Source: Chlamydiota bacterium (lineage in GTDB: Bacteria; Chlamydiota; Chlamydiia; Chlamydiales; JAAZZY01). Taken from it: 55,422 nucleotides of DNA. The stretch covers positions 1-55,422 of the forward strand of contig JAJACU010000002.1 in the NCBI GenBank assembly GCA_022601345.1, written 5' to 3'. The position numbers and the translations under genes were made by a program. Positions within the stretch are counted from its first letter, which is position 1. Each line of letters starts with the position of its first letter. Shown piece after piece: positions 43,630-53,108 of this stretch. The notes beneath the pieces were generated by a model. The model had not been told where the DNA came from. It saw only the letters and a program-made list of their open reading frames with translations, and did no database searches.

Positions 43630-45105
43630 ATGAAATATTTAAATTTATATCTTAAAAATACTTCCCTTGAAAAGCAAAGTGCAGCAGCTATAGCCTATTT
43701 GGCTTCAATTGATCATATCAGTGTTAACTCGCCTAAAATAGCTGAGAGTATCGTTAATGAAATCAAGGCTCAGCGCTCTCAGTTAAAACTTATAGCATCT
43801 GAGAATTATTCATCTCTGTCTGTTCAACTAGCTATGGGTAATTTGCTTACAGATAAATATGCTGAGGGGTATGCCAAACATCGGTTTTATGCTGGGTGTG
43901 AACAAGTAGATGTTTGTGAACAAACTGCAGTTGATGAAGTTAAAAGTATATTTGGTTGTGATCATGCGTATGTTCAACCTCATTCAGGCGCTGATGCAAA
44001 TATTGTTGCCTTTTGGAGTATTATTATTAATAAAATCCAAAATAAGCGTTTAGAACAGCTTGGGAAGAAAATAGATCTATTGTCAAATTCAGAGTATGAA
44101 GAGTTGCGTCAATATCTGGTCAACTGCAAGGTTATGGGGATGTCTTTGGATGCAGGTGGACATTTAACACACGGCTTTCGTCATAATATCTCCTCAAAGA
44201 TGATGCAAGCTAGTTCTTACAGCATAGACCCCAAAACAGAGATGCTTGATTACGACGAAATTGCTAAAAAAGCAAAAGAATTTAAGCCAGACATTCTTTT
44301 AGCTGGATACTCAGCATATTCTCGGCGTATTAATTTTGCTAAGATGAGGGAGATTGCCGACAGTGTAGGAGCAACATTGATGGTTGATATGGCTCATTTT
44401 TCAGGACTTGTTGCTGGAAAAGTTTTTAAAGGAGAAGAGAGTCCCATCTCCTACGCTCAGATGATTACTTCCACAACTCATAAAACACTGCGCGGACCGC
44501 GTGGGGGGTTAATCTTATGTGATCAAGAATTTGCTGAGACTGTAAACAAAGGTTGCCCTTTGGTGCTAGGTGGCCCTCTTCCTCATGTAATGGCTGCAAA
44601 AGCAATTGCTTTTCAAGAAGCAAATACTCTAGCTTTTCAAGACTATTCAAAAAAAGTTGTAGACAATTCAAGAGCATTGGCTGAAATTTTTTTAAAAGAA
44701 GATCTCCATGTTTTATCAGGTGGGACAGATAACCATATGTTTGTTTTAGATGTCTCGTCATTTGGTATAACAGGGCGTCAGGCTGAAGATGCTCTTTTAG
44801 ACTGTGGGATTTGTTTAAATAGAAATGCTATATTAAATGATAAAAATGGGGCTTGGTATACATCAGGAGTGCGCATAGGTACACCTGCTTTAACCTCTCT
44901 TGGAGTAGGCGTAGATCAAATGAGAGATCTTGGAAACATTATGCTGAAAATTTTAAAGCATACAAAAGCCTCTTTTAATACTAAAACTCAATCAAAGAAC
45001 AAAGCTCGATATGAACTCGATGCAAATATTAAAAGAAATTGCAAAGAGCAAGTCATTGACTTATTAAAAGATTTTCCATTATACCCAGAAATTACCCTAC
45101 AATAG
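43630..45105 (+). CDS. glyA: Serine hydroxymethyltransferase
   Basis: This 491-residue PLP enzyme interconverts serine and glycine with tetrahydrofolate. The lysine lies in STTHKTLRGPRGG, and KLIASENY is near residue 53. It has the chlamydial length (about 497 residues) with insertions relative to the 417-residue E. coli enzyme, including a stretch after the HSGADANI motif. It heads the conserved glyA-clpP-dapF cluster. Confidence 0.96.
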   Translation: MKYLNLYLKNTSLEKQSAAAIAYLASIDHISVNSPKIAESIVNEIKAQRSQLKLIASENYSSLSVQLAMGNLLTDKYAEGYAKHRFYAGCEQVDVCEQTAVDEVKSIFGCDHAYVQPHSGADANIVAFWSIIINKIQNKRLEQLGKKIDLLSNSEYEELRQYLVNCKVMGMSLDAGGHLTHGFRHNISSKMMQASSYSIDPKTEMLDYDEIAKKAKEFKPDILLAGYSAYSRRINFAKMREIADSVGATLMVDMAHFSGLVAGKVFKGEESPISYAQMITSTTHKTLRGPRGGLILCDQEFAETVNKGCPLVLGGPLPHVMAAKAIAFQEANTLAFQDYSKKVVDNSRALAEIFLKEDLHVLSGGTDNHMFVLDVSSFGITGRQAEDALLDCGICLNRNAILNDKNGAWYTSGVRIGTPALTSLGVGVDQMRDLGNIMLKILKHTKASFNTKTQSKNKARYELDANIKRNCKEQVIDLLKDFPLYPEITLQ

Positions 45106-45162
45106 CAGTTGAATATAAAGCTTCGGTGCTAGCATAATAAGTGAGATAGAAAAGGAGAAATC

Positions 45163-45756
45163 ATGTCCCAAGAAGAAGTTATACCCTACAGATCTTTAGA
45201 TGATTCTATTGACGCAACATTATTAAAATCACGAAGAATCTTTTTTAGTAACGTGGTTGATTCCAAGTCTGTAAGTGAAGCTATTAAAAAGTTATGGTAT
45301 TTAGAAATTACAGACCCAGGTAAGCCAATTCTATTTATTATTAACTCACCAGGTGGCTCTGTTTTAGATGGTTTAGCGCTTATTGACCAAGTTAAGATGA
45401 TAACCTCTCCAATTACAACTTTAGTAACAGGTTTAGCAGCTTCGATGGGAACGCTAATCGGAATATGTGCACTGGACCCAAAAAGAAGATTAGCTACACC
45501 AAGCGCTCGCTTTATGATTCACCAACCTCGTATACATGGTTATATTCAAGGTCAAGCATCAGATCTTGAAATACATGCTCGAGATATTGCTCACACTCAT
45601 GAGCAAGGGATTAAAGCTTATATGGAAGCTACAGGAAAAGATAAAGCAACTGTTGAGAAAGCCATTGATCGAGATAACTGGATGTCAGCAGAAGAAGCTT
45701 TAGAATTTGGTCTGATAGGAAAAATTGTGAACTCTTTTGGTGAGGTAGAGCTTTAA
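45163..45756 (+). CDS. clpP: ATP-dependent Clp protease proteolytic subunit
   Basis: This 197-residue serine protease has the catalytic serine in GLAASMGT, histidine in FMIHQPR and aspartate in [11 protein letters not shown]. It assembles as a heptameric barrel with ClpX or ClpC. Chlamydiae carry two ClpP genes; the position after glyA corresponds to ClpP1 (CT431). A GGAG site precedes the ATG. Two bases separate it from dapF. Confidence 0.95.
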   Translation: MSQEEVIPYRSLDDSIDATLLKSRRIFFSNVVDSKSVSEAIKKLWYLEITDPGKPILFIINSPGGSVLDGLALIDQVKMITSPITTLVTGLAASMGTLIGICALDPKRRLATPSARFMIHQPRIHGYIQGQASDLEIHARDIAHTHEQGIKAYMEATGKDKATVEKAIDRDNWMSAEEALEFGLIGKIVNSFGEVEL

Positions 45757-45758
45757 AA

Positions 45759-46586
45759 ATGGGTATTTCCTTCTCCAAATACACTGGACTTGGAAATGAC
45801 TTTATTTTTATTGATAACCGCACACTAGATCTGCATTTAGATCCAAATGAGATTCAAAGATTATGCCATCGAAGCCTTGGAATAGGCGGCGATGGTATTG
45901 TTTTTTTAGAGTCGTCTCAAGTCGCTGACTACAAGATGAGAATATTCAACGCAGATGGGCATGAGGCTGAAATGTGTGGCAATGCTCTAAGGTGCTTCTA
46001 CATTTTTTTAGAAGAGCTTGCTCTAGCAAATAAGCCTGAGTTGCTAATTGAGACTTATGATCGCTTATTAAAAATATCAAAAGAGTTAGACTTAGTCCGA
46101 TGTGAAATGGGGGAGGTCAAATCTTTAGAGCTAAATAAAAGCATTAACCTATCTCAAGGCGCAATTAGTGGACATTTTCTCAATACAGGAGTCCCACATT
46201 TTGTTATCTTAACAAATGATCTTCCTAACGTAGATGTTCAAGCTCTTGGAGAAGAAATTTCTCATCATTGTGCTTTTCAACCTAGTAGGACTAATGTTAG
46301 CTTCATTTCTATTTCAGATGATAATGAAGTTGTAATCAGAACTTATGAAAGGGGAGTTGAAGCAGAAACTTTAGCCTGTGGAACAGGGGCAGCAGCTGCA
46401 GCAATTGTGGCACACCTGTTAAAAAATATTCAATCACCTGTTACTGTGAAGACTCGGCTTGGGCAGTTTTTAAAATTTGAATTTGATGCAAGTCAAAATA
46501 AAATTTTAAATTTAACGATGACTGGCCCTGCAAAGTTAGTTTTTCATGGAACCGTAAACTTGCATGAAGCGCTCTTAAACTTTTAA
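45759..46586 (+). CDS. dapF: Diaminopimelate epimerase
   Basis: This 275-residue enzyme converts LL-DAP to meso-DAP for peptidoglycan. The two catalytic cysteines sit in MCGNALRC and LACGTGAAAAA. The GLGNDFIFIDNR start is typical. Chlamydial DapF has been proposed to act also as glutamate racemase. It follows clpP after two bases. Confidence 0.95.
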   Translation: MGISFSKYTGLGNDFIFIDNRTLDLHLDPNEIQRLCHRSLGIGGDGIVFLESSQVADYKMRIFNADGHEAEMCGNALRCFYIFLEELALANKPELLIETYDRLLKISKELDLVRCEMGEVKSLELNKSINLSQGAISGHFLNTGVPHFVILTNDLPNVDVQALGEEISHHCAFQPSRTNVSFISISDDNEVVIRTYERGVEAETLACGTGAAAAAIVAHLLKNIQSPVTVKTRLGQFLKFEFDASQNKILNLTMTGPAKLVFHGTVNLHEALLNF

Positions 46587-46606
46587 TTTCAAAATACTAC
46601 CCTTGC

Positions 46607-46635
46607 TTGCAAATATGTAAAATTTGTGCTATATT
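46607..46635 (+). promoter_or_regulatory. Promoter for the UPF0158-pdhAB operon
   Basis: TTGCAA (46607-46612) and TATATT (46630-46635) are spaced 17 bp. An AAAGGA site and ATG follow 25 bp later. Confidence 0.65.
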
Positions 46636-46660
46636 GCCTTTTACTAATTAAAGGAACGGT

Positions 46661-47827
46661 ATGTCTAAATTAACCAATCAAAACAAACCTCAGAACCCTC
46701 TAGTCTTACGCTATCACCGTCTTATGGATGCTTTTTCAAAGTCTGATGATGAACGTGATTTTTATTTGGAGAAAACAGAAGGGTTTATTGTCTATATAGA
46801 CCTTGGTCGATCTCAAGAAGATCTTGACAGTTTAGAAAAAGCTCTTAGCCCAGACCGCTTCTTCCTTATTCCTAAGCTAACATTCTATGAGACTAAGAAA
46901 ATCATGGAAGGGTTTATCAATGAGAAGATCTATGACATCGATATCAAAGAAAAACTTGCTGATATCATCCAGTCTAAAGAAGCTAGAGAAAACTTTTTAG
47001 AATTCATCTATGACCATGACGTTGAACTTGAAAAATGGCAGCAATATTATCAAGAGCGCTCAAGAGTCCGTATTATTGAATGGCTTAGAGACAACGAGTT
47101 TGATTTTGTTTTTGAAGAAGATTTGGATTTAGCTCCTTCTTTAATTGAAAAAGTGAAGCAAAATTTGTTTATTGAAAAGGTTCCAAAAGATGTTGCTACA
47201 GCTAGACAAGTATTAGATGCTAGAGCAAAAGTTTACTATTCAAATGAAGCCTTAAACCCAAGGCCTAAAAGAGGACGCCCTCCAAAGCAAGTTGTACGTG
47301 TTGAAATAGAGCCTCAGTTTACTCAAGATTTTTATATAAAAGTGCCAGCTACTATGCGCACTTTCTTGTATACTCCTGACATTACTAATGCAGCTTCAAT
47401 AACTTTTTCTTCTAAATTTGATAGTGATGAAGAGCTTAGAGCAAAGCTTCGAAACACTCCTAAAGCAGAAAATATTGTTAGCTTAGAAGCGATCTCAAAA
47501 AAACTTTCCTCTCTAAGTGATCTTTCTAAGAAAGTTTCAGCAATTGAAAGCGAAAAGCCGCTGACAAAAAAACTAAACGAGAAAGAAAGAACTCTGCCAA
47601 AGAAAAAAGTTATGCCAGCATCTTTAGCGCGGCCTAAAAGCGAAGCTTCAACAACTTCCAAACAGCCAAGCAAACCTAGACGGATTATTAAAGATCAGCA
47701 GACTCCTAAAAAACGTTCCTTTTTAAAAAGGCTAGTGAAAAAAGATGATTCAAAAGACGAAAAAAAGTCTGGAAGAAACATCTTAAAGCGAGCAAGGCGA
47801 ATTATAAAAAAAGATAAGGATTCCTAG
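46661..47827 (+). CDS. UPF0158-family protein with basic C-terminal tail
   Basis: This 388-residue protein belongs to the chlamydial UPF0158 group (CT_429 type). Residues 1-175 are the acidic conserved domain (FLIPKLTFYETKKIMEGFI and ILEWLRDN-like segments). Near 202-208 lies KRGRPPK, an AT-hook-like element, and the last 80 residues are strongly basic (KPRRIIKDQQTPKKRSFLKR). This pattern suggests nucleic-acid binding. It lies next to dapF, as in C. trachomatis, and directly abuts pdhAB. Confidence 0.85.
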   Translation: MSKLTNQNKPQNPLVLRYHRLMDAFSKSDDERDFYLEKTEGFIVYIDLGRSQEDLDSLEKALSPDRFFLIPKLTFYETKKIMEGFINEKIYDIDIKEKLADIIQSKEARENFLEFIYDHDVELEKWQQYYQERSRVRIIEWLRDNEFDFVFEEDLDLAPSLIEKVKQNLFIEKVPKDVATARQVLDARAKVYYSNEALNPRPKRGRPPKQVVRVEIEPQFTQDFYIKVPATMRTFLYTPDITNAASITFSSKFDSDEELRAKLRNTPKAENIVSLEAISKKLSSLSDLSKKVSAIESEKPLTKKLNEKERTLPKKKVMPASLARPKSEASTTSKQPSKPRRIIKDQQTPKKRSFLKRLVKKDDSKDEKKSGRNILKRARRIIKKDKDS

Positions 47828-49858
47828 ATGAGTGTAGCTCAAAAATCAGCTTTATCAAATGCTCTTTCACATGCAAAGGCATTAAAGACCTTGGAATATT
47901 GTTACCTGACCCGTTTTTCCGATTTGAAAATGGCAAAACTAGGGAAGCAAAATAAAGGCGGAGCTTTTCATATGTCTGCCCAAGGCCATGAGCTTGTTGG
48001 AGCAATTGCTGCACTGGAACTTATTTCAGGAAAAGATTGGGGACTTCCATATTATAGAGATCAAGCCTTTCCATTAGCTTTAGGATGCGATCTTTTAGAT
48101 ATTATTGGGGTTTTTCTAGGTAGAAACTGTAAACATCAGTCATCGGGTAGAATGATGCCCTATCATTACTCTCACCGTGATTTAAGAATTATTTGCCAAT
48201 CAAGTCCTGTGGGTTCGCAATATTTGCAGGCCGTTGGGCGCGCTCTTGGAATTAAGCGCAAAGGCGAGGCCGAAGTTGTTTATGTTTCAGGTGGTGAAGG
48301 GTCTACTTCCCAAGGGGATTTTCATGAGGCTATGAATTTTGCCTGTATTCACAAACTTCCTGTAGTTTTCATGATTCAAGATAACGGTTGGGCTATTTCT
48401 GTTCCTGTTGAAGAGCAAACTGCTGGGGGTTCTATTCTAGGTGTGGCTAAAGGCTATGAGGGAATGGGAGTTTTTGAGGTTGATGGTACAGATTATTCTG
48501 ATACACAAAATGCTATGCACAAGGCAGTGCTTAAGGCTCGCTCTAATGAAGGGCCAAGCGTCATCGTTGCAAAAATACCAAGATTAGGAGCTCACAGTAA
48601 CAGTGATGATCCTAACAAATATCGAGATAAAGAATCTCTTGAACAAGATATAAAAAATGACCCCGTTGCTATTTTCGAAAGCTACCTAATTGATAACAAT
48701 ATCATTACCGAGCAAGAGCTCAATCAAGTTAAAGTTAAAGCTGAGGCCCTTGTCGAAGAAAAAGCATTAGCTGCAGAAGAGCTTCCTCATCCAACTGCAG
48801 AATCTACACAAGACTTTGTCTTTACTCCATTTGAGATAGAAGAGATGCCAGATAACGTATCTGATCAAGAAGTTGTGATGATGGATGCTATTAACCACGC
48901 CCTTCAAGAAGAACTTGAAAGAGATCCTCAAACCTATATTTTTGGACAAGATGTTGCAGGTGGTAAGGGAGGTGTTTTTGGATTGACTCGTGGCTTAACC
49001 GACAAATTTAGTAAAAACCGTTGTTTTAATAGTCCTCTTGCTGAATCTACAATAGTTGGAATGTCTCTAGGGTTATCAGCAGGTGGAGAGCAAAAAGCAA
49101 TCTCTGAGATACAGTTTAGCGATTATATTTGGACCGGAATGAATCAGCTTGTCAATGAAATCGCAAGCTTTCAATGGAGATCAAACGGAGAATGGACATT
49201 GCCACTTGTTATTCGTATACCCTGTGGTGGATACATACAAGGGGGGCCGTACCATTCTCAAAGTCTAGAAGCATATCTTTCGCACTGCCCAGGTTTAAAA
49301 GTAGTTATCCCCAGTAATGCATATGATGCAAAAGCTCTTCTAAAAGCAGCTATTCGTGACCCAAATCCGGTTGTGTTTTTAGAGCATAAGCTGCTCTATC
49401 GCCAAAGAGCCTTTTCTGCAAGAAAAGAGCCCGATGAAAACTTTCTGCTTCCTTTAGGGAAAGCCATGGTCACTCATGAGGGAGATGATATTACTGTAGT
49501 TTCTTGGAGCTATTGCTTAGTTATGGCTCATGAAGTTGCTGAAAGGCTTTCAAGAGATGGACATTCTGTTGAAGTTATCGATTTAAGAACTATTGTACCA
49601 CTTGACAAAGACGCTATTTTAAATTCTGTAAAGAAAACAGGTAAACTTCTAATCATCCACGAAGACACAAAAAATGGTGGGTTTGGAGCTGAAATTTCTG
49701 CAATGGTTAACGAAGAAATTTTTGATTATCTAGATGCTCCTATTCAAAGAGTCTGTGGTTTAAATACGCCTGTTGGTTATTCAAAAGTGTTGGAAAATAC
49801 AACGCTTCCTCAAAAAGAGGATATCGAAAAGGCTATGGTCAAGCTTATCAATTATTAA
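47828..49858 (+). CDS. pdhA/B: Fused pyruvate/branched-chain 2-oxoacid dehydrogenase E1 alpha-beta
   Basis: This 676-residue protein carries E1 alpha (about residues 1-330) joined to E1 beta (about 345-676). The alpha part has the thiamine-diphosphate motif GGEGSTSQGDFHEAMNFA ending in QDNGWAIS. The beta part has FGQDVAGGKGGVFG, IPCGGYIQGGPYHSQSLEA and VLEHKLLYR. It decarboxylates a 2-oxoacid and passes the acyl group to E2. The fused form matches CT340. It begins directly after the upstream stop codon. Confidence 0.93.
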   Translation: MSVAQKSALSNALSHAKALKTLEYCYLTRFSDLKMAKLGKQNKGGAFHMSAQGHELVGAIAALELISGKDWGLPYYRDQAFPLALGCDLLDIIGVFLGRNCKHQSSGRMMPYHYSHRDLRIICQSSPVGSQYLQAVGRALGIKRKGEAEVVYVSGGEGSTSQGDFHEAMNFACIHKLPVVFMIQDNGWAISVPVEEQTAGGSILGVAKGYEGMGVFEVDGTDYSDTQNAMHKAVLKARSNEGPSVIVAKIPRLGAHSNSDDPNKYRDKESLEQDIKNDPVAIFESYLIDNNIITEQELNQVKVKAEALVEEKALAAEELPHPTAESTQDFVFTPFEIEEMPDNVSDQEVVMMDAINHALQEELERDPQTYIFGQDVAGGKGGVFGLTRGLTDKFSKNRCFNSPLAESTIVGMSLGLSAGGEQKAISEIQFSDYIWTGMNQLVNEIASFQWRSNGEWTLPLVIRIPCGGYIQGGPYHSQSLEAYLSHCPGLKVVIPSNAYDAKALLKAAIRDPNPVVFLEHKLLYRQRAFSARKEPDENFLLPLGKAMVTHEGDDITVVSWSYCLVMAHEVAERLSRDGHSVEVIDLRTIVPLDKDAILNSVKKTGKLLIIHEDTKNGGFGAEISAMVNEEIFDYLDAPIQRVCGLNTPVGYSKVLENTTLPQKEDIEKAMVKLINY

Positions 49859-50028
49859 AAAGCATCCTACGTTTACCATCGAATTATTTTTTCTTTACGA
49901 AGGTAAATTAAGAAGATCAACTTGTAATTTTGGACCTTGTTATTTGTATAGGTGTTCTGGGAGTTCAACGTAAATTGTGGCTTGTTGATCTTAAGTGAAA
50001 TTGATTTAGAAGTTGCATCTTTAGCATT

Positions 50029-51216
50029 TTAATTAAACCAGTTTTCAATTGATGTACTTAAAAATTGCTCTAAAGGAATTCCTGATGCTCCCACAACGAG
50101 CAATTTATAGGGATTAAATTTTTTGTCGAAAATTTCAAAAGCAGAGGGTCTTTTAGAAAATTCAGAGCTTTTAACCTCTATAGCAATAGTTTTACTCCCT
50201 TTTTTTAAAACAAAGTCAATCTCTAAGTTGTTGTCTCTCCAATAAAATACTTCGATTTGTGTTCCTTTGGAACTGTTTATTAAATGAGCTCCTACTGCTG
50301 ATTCTACAACCCTTCCCCAGTATGTATGGTCTTCACGAGCTTCAGTAAAACTTTTTGTTGATTGGGCATTCATTAGGGCAGTATTTAGAACCATTAACTT
50401 AGGGCTTGACGCTCTTTGCCTAATTTTTTGCATGGAAAATTTTTGAACATCTGTAATTAGTCCTGCACCAGAAAGTAAATCAAGATAATGCGCAAGGGTT
50501 GTAGTGTTTCCTGCATCGTGAAGTTCTCCTAGCATTTTTGTGTAGGAGAGTATCTGACCCGAATAAAGGCACCCGAATTGAAAGAGCCTTCTTAGAAGAA
50601 CTGGTTTGTTGACTTGGGTCATGAGTAGGATGTCTCGAGAGATCGTAGTCTCAATTAAAGAATCATTGATATAATTGGTCCATCGACTAGGTTCTTTTTG
50701 ATCTATAGTAGCCACAGCTCCCGGGTATCCACCATAATACAAGAACTTGTCAATTGACCAGTTGAATATTTCTTTCATCTCAGTATAAGACCAGTGGGGC
50801 ATATGAATAATTTCAAAGCGCCCTGCCAAGCTTTCCGTTAGCCCTTTTTGCATGAGCCAAGGAGATGATCCGAGTATAATAACATGTAAGTCTACGAGCT
50901 TGTTGCTGTCTTCATCCCAGAGTGCCTTGATCATTTCCGACCATTTTGGAATTTTTTGTGCTTCATCAATGATCAAAAGGGCTCCATTTTTACCTACTTT
51001 TGAACGGGCTACTTCCCATTGTGTTTTAATCCATGTTAGATCTTGAAGAGTTGCCAAATCTGCTGAAATGTAATGGTAAGGTTTTTTTAGTTCAGAGGAA
51101 ATTTGTCGTGCAAGGGTCGTTTTCCCCACTTGACGTGGACCAAGTAGTACCTGAATAAATTTTCTTTTTCCAGAGACTCGGCTATAGAGTGTTTTGTATA
51201 CAGTTCTTTTCTTCAT
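50029..51216 (-). CDS. AAA-family ATPase with DUF4143 domain
   Basis: This 395-residue protein has Walker A LLGPRQVGKTTLA (25-37), Walker B LLIIDEAQKIPKW and a C-terminal DUF4143 part. The latter has an EIDFVL...IAIEVKSSEF segment like a PD-(D/E)XK nuclease core. Such proteins are common, often horizontally acquired, and of uncertain function. It has its own promoter with two palindromes, unlike its neighbours, so it may be an autoregulated accessory gene. Confidence 0.88.
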   Translation of the reverse strand: MKKRTVYKTLYSRVSGKRKFIQVLLGPRQVGKTTLARQISSELKKPYHYISADLATLQDLTWIKTQWEVARSKVGKNGALLIIDEAQKIPKWSEMIKALWDEDSNKLVDLHVIILGSSPWLMQKGLTESLAGRFEIIHMPHWSYTEMKEIFNWSIDKFLYYGGYPGAVATIDQKEPSRWTNYINDSLIETTISRDILLMTQVNKPVLLRRLFQFGCLYSGQILSYTKMLGELHDAGNTTTLAHYLDLLSGAGLITDVQKFSMQKIRQRASSPKLMVLNTALMNAQSTKSFTEAREDHTYWGRVVESAVGAHLINSSKGTQIEVFYWRDNNLEIDFVLKKGSKTIAIEVKSSEFSKRPSAFEIFDKKFNPYKLLVVGASGIPLEQFLSTSIENWFN

Positions 51217-51234
51217 ATTAATATAAATTTGTGT

Positions 51235-51282
51235 TTACTCAGTGTATTGAGTTATTTTACTCAATACGTTGAGTAAAATCAA
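51235..51282 (-). promoter_or_regulatory. Promoter with two tandem palindromic operator-like sites
   Basis: On the minus strand a -35 TTGATT and -10 TAAAAT are exactly 17 bp apart (51277-51282 and 51254-51259). A palindrome TTACTCAA-TACG-TTGAGTAA (51257-51276) fills the spacer and a second imperfect one (51235-51254, arms TTACTCA/TGAGTTA) follows the -10. Two related dyads placed so fit a repressor. No regulator gene is adjacent. Confidence 0.6.
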
Positions 51283-51354
51283 TAGTTTAAGGTAATTTAT
51301 ATGTAAATAACTTAATTTTAACGCTTTATATTTGTTTAAGTTCAAAAAATAGAG

Positions 51355-52137
51355 CTAGACTAGCAAATTATCTAGAAATGTAGGGCAGCTCACTTTTTCT
51401 TGGTGAGCTATTACAATTTCTAGTTCTTTGTCTTCAATCTCATTCCTAACTACAGAGAGTGCGACCTCTTTATTATTACATTCTTCTGATAGGTGAGCTA
51501 AATATACTTTTTTGAGGTTAGGGTGGTAAACCTTAGATAGTAGTTTGCCCGAGTTTTCATTGGACAAGTGACCATGGCGCCCTAGAACGCGTTGTTTGTA
51601 AACCATCGGCCGAGAACAGGCGTGTACCATGGAAGGCTGGTGGTTGGCCTCTAAATATAGGTAGTCGCAATTTTTTAGTCTTTGTTCAACAAGCGTTGTT
51701 GCAAATCCTAAGTCTGCACAAAACCCCATTTTGTATGGGCCGTTTTTTATAGTAAAGGCTACAGGATCTGGAGTGTCGTGTAAAATGCTAAAAGGGTGGA
51801 TTTCTAAATCCATAAATTCAAAACTCTCTCCTGTTGCAAAGATTTTAAATTTAGTAGAACCTTTGAAGTATTCAGCTATTCCTTTGGCAGTTTCACTATT
51901 TGCTATCACAGGTATGCCCATTTTATAGGCTAATACTCTTAGACCCGTAATATGATCTGAGTGTTCGTGGGTAATTAAGATAGCGTCGATGTCAGCTACG
52001 TCTACATCTATTTCAGAGAGTTTGTTTTTAATAGCTTTTGTGCTGAGTCCTGCATCAATAAGAATTTTAGTGTGAGGCGTGCCAAGATATATACAGTTGC
52101 CTTTAGAGCCAGATGCAAGAGGACAAAAACCAATCAT
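51355..52137 (-). CDS. MBL-fold metallohydrolase, YycJ/WalJ-like
   Basis: This is an MBL-fold enzyme of about 260 residues. It has FCPLASGSKGNC at its start, the metal motif THEHSDH (about residues 57-63), further ligands ILHD (D, H) and GRHGHLSNE, and VYLAHLSEECN at the end. I set the start at the internal ATG at 52137 because homologues begin MIGFCPLASGSKGN; the longer frame begins with TTG. It probably acts on nucleic acids or on cell wall regulation. It lies near ftsK as in chlamydiae (CT738). Confidence 0.88.
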   Translation of the reverse strand: MIGFCPLASGSKGNCIYLGTPHTKILIDAGLSTKAIKNKLSEIDVDVADIDAILITHEHSDHITGLRVLAYKMGIPVIANSETAKGIAEYFKGSTKFKIFATGESFEFMDLEIHPFSILHDTPDPVAFTIKNGPYKMGFCADLGFATTLVEQRLKNCDYLYLEANHQPSMVHACSRPMVYKQRVLGRHGHLSNENSGKLLSKVYHPNLKKVYLAHLSEECNNKEVALSVVRNEIEDKELEIVIAHQEKVSCPTFLDNLLV

Positions 52138-52261
52138 AGAAAGTTTAGAATTAAAATTGTAATGTAACTTGGGCAGGATAAATTTGGAAGGGATTTGCTG
52201 CAATACATTTAATGCTGGGCCAAGTTAGTTAATGCATTTGTCTCTAGTCAATTTGTTTTTG

Positions 52262-52921
52262 TTAACTTTGAGAAAGAAGCTTTTCTTCTTCTTTTGTAGA
52301 GCATGTAACAGAGTCTTCTGCTCGTTTATCATAAGCACATGTTTGTGTAACCTTATGAGTTCTCAGAGCTTTAGATTCATATCTAGATGAAATTTCTTCA
52401 TGTAAAATATCAGTAAAATTAGAAAAGCTTCCGTAGTGGTTCTGAGTTTCCTTGTGTAATTCATCAAAATTACTTGTGTATTGTCGAGTACTTGTTATTA
52501 GATTGATTTGAATAGGGTCATCTTTTTTATATATTTTATCTGATAATCTTGAAAACATGTTTGCAAATTTATCGGGTAAAATTGTGTGAACCCAACTATT
52601 GGGCGTGTCGCACAAAGCTTGTAATCCCACATAATTAGATTGACCATCAGGATATAAGCTAGATGAAGGAAGAGAGAGTTCAGCTTCCAGTTGATAAGGA
52701 ATATGAGTTTCATTTCTCATTGCGCTATACTTGTAGAAGCAGCCTATACCCTCACTTGGAACATACTCCATAAATTTAGCAATTAGTGCAGTTATTTTGT
52801 CATGACCTTGAAACAATCCAGAGAGACAAACTGCATAGCTTTGACATTTCAAATCGCCATAGTCCGCATTAAAATAATTTCGATGGCAATTGACAACTTG
52901 ATTGCAGCTTACTGAATTCAT
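52262..52921 (-). CDS. Hypothetical protein
   Basis: This 219-residue protein has no recognised family. It is cysteine-containing (several Cys in the first 65 residues and near the end) and polar, with no membrane helix. I chose the ATG at 52921, five codons inside the longest frame, because GGGAG lies just before it. It lies between the MBL gene and ftsK and is separately transcribed as far as I can judge. Function unknown; a lineage-specific protein. Confidence 0.6.
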   Translation of the reverse strand: MNSVSCNQVVNCHRNYFNADYGDLKCQSYAVCLSGLFQGHDKITALIAKFMEYVPSEGIGCFYKYSAMRNETHIPYQLEAELSLPSSSLYPDGQSNYVGLQALCDTPNSWVHTILPDKFANMFSRLSDKIYKKDDPIQINLITSTRQYTSNFDELHKETQNHYGSFSNFTDILHEEISSRYESKALRTHKVTQTCAYDKRAEDSVTCSTKEEEKLLSQS

Positions 52922-53108
52922 ACTATCTCCCAATGAATTATTTAGACCTTAGTATACAAGAGTGTTGTTAAGTTTTTATTAAGATTTTATTGATTTTAGG
53001 AAATTTAGATACTAATTAACTACTCAAATAACAGCTCAATTTTGTGCAAAACTATCAGTTTTTGGGAAAGTTTCTAAAAGCTTGGATTAGTTTATTTCTT
53101 AGAAGAAT

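Noticed and set aside
49773-50028. Small gene after pdhAB
   Set aside because: The open frame mostly overlaps the end of pdhAB in another frame and has no ribosome-binding site; the remaining 170 bp shows nothing convincing.
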